Assembly (NCBI RefSeq): GCF_022808175.1
Contig: NZ_JALGBX010000015.1
Coordinates: forward strand, 1-64,000
Direction of reading: 5' to 3'
DNA length: 64,000 bases
Source: Streptomyces sp. AP-93
GTDB taxonomy: Bacteria; Actinomycetota; Actinomycetes; Streptomycetales; Streptomycetaceae
Both the position numbers and the translations under genes were made by a program. The notes under the pieces are model-generated. The model did not search any database and was not told the DNA's origin. It saw only the letters and a program-made list of their open reading frames with translations. This document shows, in pieces, positions 16,696-24,114 of the stretch. The first letter of the stretch is position 1; each line of letters opens with the position of its first letter.

Positions 16696-17037
16696 TCAGA
16701 TGCCGTTCAGGGCGGAGGTGTTGCCACCGCCGCTGGAGGCCTTGACCGTCTGGAACGCCGAGACCACGTCATCGTCCTGCGCGTTGCTCAGGTTCTTGGT
16801 CTGCCCGACCGCGTTGTGCAGGACGCCGAGCAGCCGGCGGATCGCGTCGTGGTCCTCGTTGACGACCGTCTGCGCGGAGGTGAACCCCGACGCACCCACA
16901 CCGGTCCAGCCCGCGCTGACGGTGGCGAGGATGTCCGCCAGCTCCCGGGACTGCCGGGTGACGCTGTCGGCGGTCTCCGAAATCTTGTTCAGTGCCTGCT
17001 TTACCGGGTCATCAGCGAGTCCGAAATTGTTGGTCAT
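16696..17037 (-). CDS. esxB: WXG100-family protein, partner of the downstream one
   Basis: A 113-residue helical protein with W-T-G at residues 44-46. It has no Y-x3-D/E tail; instead it ends in a Ser/Gly/Asn-rich flexible stretch, consistent with one partner of an Esx pair lacking the export signal. ATG 17037 has GGAG 8 bp before it; a frame start at 17058 has no site. A good promoter lies at 17187-17215. In S. coelicolor the Esx pair is secreted and affects sporulation (established for that species). Confidence 0.83.
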   Translation of the reverse strand: MTNNFGLADDPVKQALNKISETADSVTRQSRELADILATVSAGWTGVGASGFTSAQTVVNEDHDAIRRLLGVLHNAVGQTKNLSNAQDDDVVSAFQTVKASSGGGNTSALNGI

Positions 17038-17186
17038 CCGAAGCTCCTCATCTCTCAATTCGCCAGACAGAACCGGCGGATCGCGCGGCGGAGCGGTACT
17101 ACGAGAGGGCGGTTTTCAGCCACGCGCCCCCGGATCCCCCTCCGCTTCACGCACAATCCCCGATCACAGTCGTGAAGCCTCCGAAC

Positions 17187-17215
17187 ACTGTAGTCAGTTG
17201 ATCGGCACGACCCAA
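17187..17215 (-). promoter_or_regulatory. promoter of the WXG100 pair
   Basis: On the minus strand TTGGGT (17215-17210), a 17-bp spacer and TACAGT (17192-17187) predict a start near 17180 and a leader of about 140 nt. It lies after the mycP stop, so the two WXG100 genes can be expressed separately from eccB-mycP. Confidence 0.55.
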
Positions 17216-17252
17216 CACAGCCCTTTGGGATCTGTTGATGAACCGTGACCGT

Positions 17253-18506
17253 TCACTGCAAACGGCGCCTGCGGTTCCGGGCATCCCGGACCACCGTCGC
17301 GGTCCCGGCGATCACGGCGATGAGCACGCCGCCGATCCCCAGCGCGTACGTGCCGAGCCGCTCGTCACGTTCGCGCGCCGTCTCGCTCGTGTGCATCACG
17401 GCCGGCTCCGGGGCCGCCGCGCGGGGCGGTCCGGGGTCCGGTACGGGGGCCTTGGGGGGCTCGGCCCCCAAGGCGGACTGGGTGAGCGCGCGGACCGGGT
17501 CGACCACGCCCCAGCCCACGTAGTCGTCGTGGCCGTTGACGGAGCGCTCGGCGGTGTTCTGGAGCTGCCAGATCACCTCCTGCGCGGTCCACTGCGGATG
17601 CTTGGCGCGCAGCAGGGCGGCGACCCCGGCGACGTAGGGGGCGGAGAAGCTGGTGCCGTTGTCCACGCACTGGCCGAAGCCGGGGACGGTGGAGACCATG
17701 TCGACGCCGGGCGCCGCGATCCCGACGAAGGAGCCGGGCTGGGAGAAGGCGGCGCGCTCGTTGTTGCGGTCCGAGGAGCCCACGGCCAGGACACCGGGGA
17801 AGGACGCCGGGTAGGTGCGGCGCTTCTTGCCGGTCAGACCGTCGTTGCCCGCCGAGGCGACGACGACCACGTTGGCCTCCACGGCCTTCTTGACGGCCTG
17901 GCCGAGCTTGGAGTCCTGGGTCATCGGGATCTCGGTGTCCTGCGAGATGTTGATGACCTGGGCACCCTTGGCCACGGCGTGCGTGATGGCCTCGCTCAGG
18001 GTCAGGGCGTTGCCGTTGCCCTGCCCGTCGTTCTGCCGGATGGGGATGATCGTGGCCTCGGGGGCGAGCCCGACGAAGCCGGTACCGGGCTGGGGGCGGG
18101 CCGCGATCAGCCCGGCGACCTTGGTGCCGTGTCCGACGGTGTCCGCGGTGCCGTCGCCCTTGGCGTCGAGGAAGTCGCGGCCGGCCCCGATGTCGAGGGC
18201 GTCGCTGAGCTGCGGGTTGACCCGGTCGACGCCGGTGTCGATGACGGCCACGCGGACGCTCTTGCCGTCCTTGGAGCGGCCCTTGGTCTGTGCCCAGAGC
18301 TCGTCCAGCAGCAGCCGCTGGAGCGCCCAGGGGCGGTCCTCTATCTGCTTCTTCATCGGGAAGGTGCACTCGCCGGCGCCCGCGAGGCGCAGCGGGTACG
18401 AGGGCTCGCGCGGGCTCTCGTACGAGGGCTGCGGCGCCGCGCCCAGGGTGAGGGCGGCGGCGGCCAGCAGGGCGGCGAGGGTGGGCTTCCCCGTTGCGCT
18501 CTGCAT
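17253..18506 (-). CDS. mycP: type VII secretion-associated serine protease (mycosin)
   Basis: Mycosins are membrane-anchored subtilisin-like proteases that stabilise the ESX complex and process substrates outside the membrane. The product is 417 residues: an N-terminal signal sequence (about 1-24), a subtilase domain with Asp90 (VAVIDTG), His126 (GHGT) and Ser286 (GTSFSAP), a Pro-rich linker and a C-terminal membrane anchor (about residues 385-405) with an Arg-rich tail. Its ATG shares one base with the eccB stop (TAATG), so the two are translationally coupled. Confidence 0.93.
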   Translation of the reverse strand: MQSATGKPTLAALLAAAALTLGAAPQPSYESPREPSYPLRLAGAGECTFPMKKQIEDRPWALQRLLLDELWAQTKGRSKDGKSVRVAVIDTGVDRVNPQLSDALDIGAGRDFLDAKGDGTADTVGHGTKVAGLIAARPQPGTGFVGLAPEATIIPIRQNDGQGNGNALTLSEAITHAVAKGAQVINISQDTEIPMTQDSKLGQAVKKAVEANVVVVASAGNDGLTGKKRRTYPASFPGVLAVGSSDRNNERAAFSQPGSFVGIAAPGVDMVSTVPGFGQCVDNGTSFSAPYVAGVAALLRAKHPQWTAQEVIWQLQNTAERSVNGHDDYVGWGVVDPVRALTQSALGAEPPKAPVPDPGPPRAAAPEPAVMHTSETARERDERLGTYALGIGGVLIAVIAGTATVVRDARNRRRRLQ

Positions 18507-20092
18507 TACGAACCCTGGGGCTGGCGGGCGGAGTTGCTGTCGAGGCGGGGTCCCTTGGAGAGGAACTCCGACCACGCGATGGGCACCGTCACCGGGACCA
18601 CGTCCGCGTATCCGAGCCGGGCCTGGGCCTGGCTCGGCGCGGGGCGGCCGTCGGAGGTGGCCGGCCCGCTCTGGCCGGGGCTCGCGCCCGGTCCGGGAGA
18701 GGGCTGGGCCGCGTCGCTGTCGCCGTTGGCCTGGACGGCGTACCGCAGGCCGGTGTCGGTGACCAGGAAGAGCGCGCCGCCCGCGGTGGTCTGGCGGCCC
18801 TGCGCCTGGGTGTAGAGCAGGCCGGTGCCGGGGGTGACGTAGGCGCTCGTGCCGCTGGCGGTGATGTCGACGGGGAATCCGGTGCCGGCCCAGGTGCTCA
18901 GCGTCTGGCCGCCCTGGGCGTCGACCGAGCGCAGCACGCTGCAGACGGTGTCGCGGCGGCCGTCCGTACCGGCGGAGGAGGCTCCGGCGCGGACCTCGTT
19001 GATCCGGTCGGTCTTCTTCTGCGGCCATTTCGCGTTGCCCTTGAAGGGGGTGCGGTCCGGGTTGATGGACTGGAGGTCCACCTCGTGGGGCTTGCCGTGC
19101 ATGTCGAGCCGGTCGGTCGCGGGCGAGGAGATCATCAGCCAGGCCGTGAAGTCGGAGACGGGCACGACCTTGCCGGGCAGCACCAGGTAGTGCTGCGCGC
19201 CGGAACCGGTCACGGCCTTCAGGACCATGCCGACCTTGTCGTCCTTGCTGGACAGCCCCTTGACCCCGGCGGCCGTCCCGGCCTTGCCCGGCAGTTCGGG
19301 GAAGGCCAGGTCGTCGCCGGAGCCGAGGGTGGCCAGCCACTCCTCGGTGACCGGCTGTGGGACGGCGCTGCCGCCGACGAGGGCGTTGGTCATCGTGCGC
19401 GCGTCCGCGGTGCCCTCGGGGAACTTGTACTTCACGCCCGCCGCGTCGACGAGGTAGCGGGCCCTGCCCTGGCCAGTGCTCTGGACGTACAGAGCCTGGG
19501 AGTCGGAGAGCCGGCGCCGGTCGTCCATCAGCTTCGCCTCGCGGTCGGCCAGGACGAAGGCGGCCGTCTGCACGCCCTTGCCGTTGCCGCCGGGCTGCTG
19601 GCAGACCGCCCAGCGCTTGGCCTTCCCCGCGTCCGCCGGGGCGGGCAGCCGGTCGGGGGCGTACGGGATGCCGATGATGGGACCGCGCGGCAGCTTGCCC
19701 GCGTCCAGCACCTTGTCCGCGACCTGGACGACCTTGGCCTTGTTCGGGTCGAGCAACAGCCGTGCGGAGGCGAGGTTGAGCACCGGGTGCAGCCGCGTCT
19801 GGTCCTTGCCGTCGACCTTGGTGGTCAGGACGACGTAACGGGTCGTCGACTGCTTGCCGACGATGACGTGGTCACCGGGTTTGTCCCACCCCTTGGGGGC
19901 CGTCGGCTTGAACATCCCCCAGGCTCCGAAGGCCGCGAGGACGAGCGCCGCGGTGATCACACCGGGCAGGACGGCGCGCAGCGGTCGCGGTGCGCCCTCC
20001 TCGGACCCGCTCGCGGAAGGCTGAAGGAACGCGGCCACCGTGCGTCGCTTCGCAAAGGTGTACGCGTTGAGCTCGTCACGTCGTGAGGCCAT
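18506..20092 (-). CDS. eccB: type VII secretion protein EccB
   Basis: EccB is the mainly extracytoplasmic subunit of the ESX membrane complex. The product is 528 residues: about 45 cytoplasmic residues starting MASRRDELNAYTFAKRR, one membrane helix near 48-68, then a large outer domain with repeated beta-structure, and a Pro/Ser/Gly-rich stretch near the C-terminus. ATG 20092 is behind GGGGAG; the frame is open to 20164 but the family N-terminus fixes the start. mycP follows directly, and eccE lies divergently upstream. Confidence 0.92.
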   Translation of the reverse strand: MASRRDELNAYTFAKRRTVAAFLQPSASGSEEGAPRPLRAVLPGVITAALVLAAFGAWGMFKPTAPKGWDKPGDHVIVGKQSTTRYVVLTTKVDGKDQTRLHPVLNLASARLLLDPNKAKVVQVADKVLDAGKLPRGPIIGIPYAPDRLPAPADAGKAKRWAVCQQPGGNGKGVQTAAFVLADREAKLMDDRRRLSDSQALYVQSTGQGRARYLVDAAGVKYKFPEGTADARTMTNALVGGSAVPQPVTEEWLATLGSGDDLAFPELPGKAGTAAGVKGLSSKDDKVGMVLKAVTGSGAQHYLVLPGKVVPVSDFTAWLMISSPATDRLDMHGKPHEVDLQSINPDRTPFKGNAKWPQKKTDRINEVRAGASSAGTDGRRDTVCSVLRSVDAQGGQTLSTWAGTGFPVDITASGTSAYVTPGTGLLYTQAQGRQTTAGGALFLVTDTGLRYAVQANGDSDAAQPSPGPGASPGQSGPATSDGRPAPSQAQARLGYADVVPVTVPIAWSEFLSKGPRLDSNSARQPQGS

Positions 20093-20176
20093 GGCCGCCT
20101 GATTCTCCCCGCACGGCCCGGTCGGTGGGTACGGTCGCCGGGCCTCTGTTGTCCGACCGGCCACCTACTATGCCTC

Positions 20177-20208
20177 TTGACGGAGGGTGGGTGGGGGCCG
20201 GGTAGGGT
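20177..20208 (+). promoter_or_regulatory. weak candidate promoter for eccE
   Basis: TTGACG (20177-20182) and TAGGGT (20203-20208) lie in the eccB/eccE divergent gap but 20 bp apart, longer than ideal. Each hexamer is good, so this is noted at low confidence. Confidence 0.25.
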
Positions 20209-20349
20209 GAGGCAGCCGCTCCACGCCTTCCGGGCCGGGGGAAACAGGGGTGTTGGAGCGGATTGGGGAGATTCCGGGGGCGAGCGGCCGGCTGTCGCGC
20301 GTGCTGCCGGGGCTCAGGGGTACGAACCCCGGAAAGGTGAGGTGCGCGA

Positions 20350-21636
20350 GTGATGGCCACTGCCGTGAGGCCGCGGACCGGGGCGCCCGCACCCGAGCGC
20401 GCCGGAGTGACGCCGCATCCGAAGTCCGGTCCGGGCCGTTTCGGGCCGTTCCGATTGCAACAACTCGTACTCCTCCAGGTCGCCGCGGCCGCACTGTTGG
20501 CGGCCTGGGTGGTGGAGCCGCTGCTGCTGGCGCCGGCCGGTGTGCTCGCCCTGGTCCTCGTCCTGCTCGCGGTCGTACGCAGGCACCGGCGCTCGCTGCC
20601 CGAGTGGATCGGCGGCGCGCTGGCGCTGCGCGCACGCCGCCGCCGGGCCGCCGCCACGGCCGTGCCGGCCGGCACGGAGCCGGGGCTGGCCCCGCTCGTC
20701 GAGGCCGATCCGGCGTTGCGAACGCTCACGTTCAGCGAGCGGGAGCGGGACCGTGACCGGCGGCCCGTCGGGATGGTCGGCGACGGCACCTTCCTGACCG
20801 CGGTGGTCCAGGTCGACATGGACGCCACCGCGCTGCGGCCCGACCGGGCGGCGCGGCCGCTGCCGCTGGCCCTCGTACGGGACGTCCTCGAAGTGGACGG
20901 CATCCGGCTGGAGTCGGCGCAGCTCGTGCAGCACACCCAGCCGGCGCCCGCGCCGCACCTGCCCGCCCAGTCGATGGCCACGCGCAACTACGCCCCGCTC
21001 CAGGCCCTGACCGGGAGCCCTGCGGTGCGCCTCACGTGGATCGCGCTGAAGCTGGATCCCGAGCTGTGCCCCGACGCGGTCACCGCGCGCGGGGGCGGGC
21101 TGCCGGGGGCGCAGCGGTGTCTGGTGCGGGTCGCGGACCAGTTGGCGAGCAGGCTCGCGGGGGCCGGGTTCCGCGCGACGGTGCTCACGGAGCAGGAGCT
21201 GACGGGCGCGCTGGCCACCTCCTCGTGCGCGAACCCGATGGCGATCACCCAGGCGGGGCGGTCGGCGGCCACGGGACGGCGTACCGAGGAGACCTCGCGG
21301 ACCTGGCGGTGCGACGACCGGCGGCACACCACGTACTGGATCAGCCGCTGGCCCCAGTTGGGCGGGAGCGGGGCCGGACTGCCGCAGTTCGTCGCGCTGT
21401 TGACCTCGCTGCCGGCGCTGGCGACGAACTTCAGCCTGACGATGACCCCGGCCGCGCGGCACGAGGTCGCGCTGACCGGACACGTACGGGTCACCGGGCG
21501 CAGTGACGAGGAACTGGTCACCGCACGGCGCGGACTGGAACAGACGGCCCGGGGAGTCAAGGCCGGGCTGGTGCGGCTGGACCGGGAGCAGGTGCCGGGA
21601 CTGCTGGCGTCGCTGCCGCTGGGAGGAGCGCGATGA
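20350..21636 (+). CDS. eccE: type VII secretion protein EccE
   Basis: EccE is a peripheral stabilising subunit of the ESX membrane complex. The product is 428 residues: a short cytoplasmic start (PFRLQQLVLLQ), two closely spaced membrane helices near residues 40-80, then a soluble domain. The sequence is weakly conserved, so the call leans on size, topology and place in the cluster. GTG 20350 or the next codon ATG 20353 may be the start. It overlaps the next gene by 4 bp (ATGA). Confidence 0.8.
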   Translation: MMATAVRPRTGAPAPERAGVTPHPKSGPGRFGPFRLQQLVLLQVAAAALLAAWVVEPLLLAPAGVLALVLVLLAVVRRHRRSLPEWIGGALALRARRRRAAATAVPAGTEPGLAPLVEADPALRTLTFSERERDRDRRPVGMVGDGTFLTAVVQVDMDATALRPDRAARPLPLALVRDVLEVDGIRLESAQLVQHTQPAPAPHLPAQSMATRNYAPLQALTGSPAVRLTWIALKLDPELCPDAVTARGGGLPGAQRCLVRVADQLASRLAGAGFRATVLTEQELTGALATSSCANPMAITQAGRSAATGRRTEETSRTWRCDDRRHTTYWISRWPQLGGSGAGLPQFVALLTSLPALATNFSLTMTPAARHEVALTGHVRVTGRSDEELVTARRGLEQTARGVKAGLVRLDREQVPGLLASLPLGGAR

Positions 21637-22373
21637 GGGGCTCTCGATCGGGAACGAGGTCGGGAACGGGCTCGGTGCGGGGCGGCTTCGGGCTGGTCGG
21701 CCCGCGCCGGGAGCGGCACGTGGTGCAGGCGGCGGAGCTGGACGCGCTCGCCCTGCCGGTCGGGGACGACGGGGTCGTCATCGGCGTGGACTCCGCGGGC
21801 CGCCCGGCGGTCCTCGGCGTCAACCGGCCGACACCGTACGAGGTCACGCTGATCGGCGGCCTGTGGACGGCGCAGGTCCTGGCCCTGCGGGCGGCCGCCA
21901 CGGGCGCGCGGGTGACGGTGGAGACCGGGCGCGGCCAGGTGTGGTCCGGCCTGGCACAGGCCGCGGGCGGCGGCCAGCAGTGCGTGACCCTGCACGACGT
22001 GGGCCGGGTGCCGCCGCAGGGCGCGTCGGCGGGCAGTCCGGTCCTGGTGATCCGCGACTGCGGCATGCGACCGCCGCGGGGCCGGGTGGCGGCGGGACCC
22101 TGGCAGTCGGTCCTGACCCTGCTCCCGTACCTGAGCCCGGCGGCCCCCCGACTGGTGAACAACGCCTCCCTCGTCGGCATCCAGCGGGTCTCCCCGGACG
22201 AGGCGGAGCAACTCGGCCGCCTGATGCGGCTGCCCGCGGCGGCGGTGGAGCCGCTGCCGACGCTGGGCGACGGGGTCACGCTGTGGTGCACCGAGCGGGA
22301 CCGGCAGTTCGTGATGACGCAGCCGACGGACGGCGAGACGGGCCTGCTGGGTCCGGCGCGGCGCATCGACTGA
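21633..22373 (+). CDS. type VII secretion-associated protein, unknown function
   Basis: A 246-residue soluble-looking protein, translationally coupled to eccE by a 4-bp overlap. The N-terminus is Arg/Gly/Ser-rich. The rest contains a conserved-looking core (PYEVTLIGGLWTAQVLALRA, LHDVGRVPPQG, SVLTLLPYLSPAAPRLV). The VLVIRDCG and nearby strands suggest an alpha/beta fold, but no nucleotide-binding motif is evident. I recognise it only as something that accompanies eccE in streptomycetes. No membrane segment is seen. Confidence 0.75.
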   Translation: MRGSRSGTRSGTGSVRGGFGLVGPRRERHVVQAAELDALALPVGDDGVVIGVDSAGRPAVLGVNRPTPYEVTLIGGLWTAQVLALRAAATGARVTVETGRGQVWSGLAQAAGGGQQCVTLHDVGRVPPQGASAGSPVLVIRDCGMRPPRGRVAAGPWQSVLTLLPYLSPAAPRLVNNASLVGIQRVSPDEAEQLGRLMRLPAAAVEPLPTLGDGVTLWCTERDRQFVMTQPTDGETGLLGPARRID

Positions 22374-24114
22374 GCCGGGGACGGGCGGGCCCCTGACCGG
22401 GGCGGATCCCGGGTGCGGAGCCCGGGGTGCCAGGCGCCGGCCGGCGGAGCCCGGGGTGGTGGAGTGCCCGCCGGCGGAGCAAGGGGTGGTGGAGTGCCTG
22501 CCACGGAGCCTGGGGTGTCGGGGTGTCGGCCACAGGAGCCCGGGGGCCGTGATGTTCAGCCTCACGGGGGACCCTGGGTCGTGGGGTGGACACTCGGGAG
22601 GTACCGGTTCGAGGGATCGTGGCTCGGGGATGCCGGTTGGGCGGATCTGCGCGTGCGGGGCACTCGGGACTTCCACCGGCCGTCCACGGGCCGGCGGGCC
22701 GGAGCAGGAGGTCCGGGCACCGGTGGCCGTGACGAGCGGACCGGAAACGGGCAGAGCATGCACGACCGTGGAGCCGACCTGCCGACGGGCCGGGAACGAG
22801 CCGGTCACTGCCCAGCAGGCGAGAGCCGCCAGTTCGCTGAACGGCAGGCAGGGAACCGGCCGTTCGGTGCATGGCAGGCAGGGAACCAGCCGTTCAGTGC
22901 ATGGCAGGCAGGGAACCGGCCGCTCAGTGCATGGCAGCCCGAGAAGCGGCAGCTCCTGAACCGACAGACGGGGACCGGCGGTTCGGTGAACCAGCAGGCA
23001 AGGAACCGGCGGTTTGGTGAACCAGCAGGCCAGAACGAGTGAGCTGGGAACCGGGAGATCGGGAGCGGGCAAGCCCGGGGCGGCCACGCGGGAACCGTCC
23101 GACGGGGGCGGTGAGCGGGGAACCGGCAGGGCCTGCTCAGACGTGCCGCCAACCGGCCGGCTCGGAACGGGCAGGCCGGGAAACGGCAGCCCGGACCGGG
23201 AAACTCCTTACGGGGTAGCCGCGTACCAGCAGACCCGGACGCGCGGGCCGGCGTCGGCGAACGGAACCGAGTCGGCCGGGAACCAGCGGACCGGCACGGG
23301 CAAACCGGTGGTCGGTGGACCGGACGGGGTGGGCCGGGAACCAGTGGAGCAGGTACGGGTGTGGCCGTGACCGACAGGCCCCTAACCCGGCAAGCCCGGT
23401 GGGCGGGCCAGGAAGTGGCAGGGCCGATCCGATCGAGCCGGGGCAAGAGCGGGCAGCCCCGATCCGGCAGGACCGGAACAGACAATGCCGGGAGGGGCGG
23501 ACCAGGAACCGGCAGGGGTGCCTCCAGCCCGTCCGGCGCTTGAGGACCGGGTCCGGGCGAAGCCTGGCTGGGTTCCCCCCGGACGGAGTCTGGGGGATGG
23601 TGGAAGGGCGCGTAGGGGACTTCGCCCGCAGGGTCTCCACCGCCCGCCCACGCGAGCAGCGCACCGGACACCGGCGGGCCGAGCCAAGCCGAGCAAGCCC
23701 GGGCCCTACGGGTCAAGCGCGGGCAAGCCCCGAACCCGTAGGCGGAACAGGCAGCACGGGGGGGGCGGGTTGCAGCATTGCCTACAAGGTCGCGCCGGCA
23801 AAGTAGGGGCGATTGGGGACCCGCAGGGCGGGAACGGGTGAGTAGGGACCGGCGCTCACGCCCTGGCGGCCCAGAAAGCGCGGTGCGCGGCGGGCAGACC
23901 GGGACCACGGCGGCCGTGGCGGTGTGGCAGGCCGGAGGGGGCGGGATTGGCCGGGGGCCCGGCCGTATGGGCAGGATGGAGGCGGCCTCCGGCCCGTGGT
24001 CGACCTCGCGTACGGGCCGACAGGGGCGGATACCGGCTGCGGGACACGATTAGGCTGGGCGCCGGCGTGGCGCGGTGGGACGCCGGACCAGTGTTCGACA
24101 GATCAGGAGGACCA
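22374..24114. other. 1.7-kb gene-poor spacer inside the secretion locus
   Basis: All frames have long openings, but third positions are not strongly GC and the translations are low-complexity, so I annotate no gene. The plus strand is visibly rich in G and A. The string GGGAACCGGC and close variants recur about a dozen times between 22850 and 23520, and 22831-23040 is a regular 30-bp tandem array. Part of an intergenic repeat family occurs at about 23530-23640. The next gene begins at 24115. Confidence 0.7.
22831..23040. repeat. 30-bp tandem repeat array, seven degenerate units
   Basis: Units begin at 22831, 22861, 22891, 22921, 22951, 22981 and 23011, exactly 30 bp apart. The best-conserved neighbours (22861 and 22891) differ at only a few bases, sharing GTGCATGGCAGGCAGGGAACC. 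The GAACCGGCCGTTC at unit joins is nearly palindromic. Because the period is a multiple of three, all frames stay open, giving 10-residue protein repeats that I regard as spurious. Confidence 0.85.

Noticed and set aside
22831..23040. Possible CRISPR array (30-bp repeats)
   Set aside because: Units abut without spacers and diverge gradually; no cas gene is present.
22413..23908. Several open frames in the 22.4-23.9 kb spacer, including 10-residue protein repeats
   Set aside because: All frames are open because of the 30-bp period and lack of AT; third-position GC is too low for a host gene and no ribosome site is convincing.
23947..24114. Upstream extension of the EspI-like protein
   Set aside because: GTG 24115 has a perfect AGGAGG at ideal distance; the extension is Arg/Gly-rich spacer sequence.
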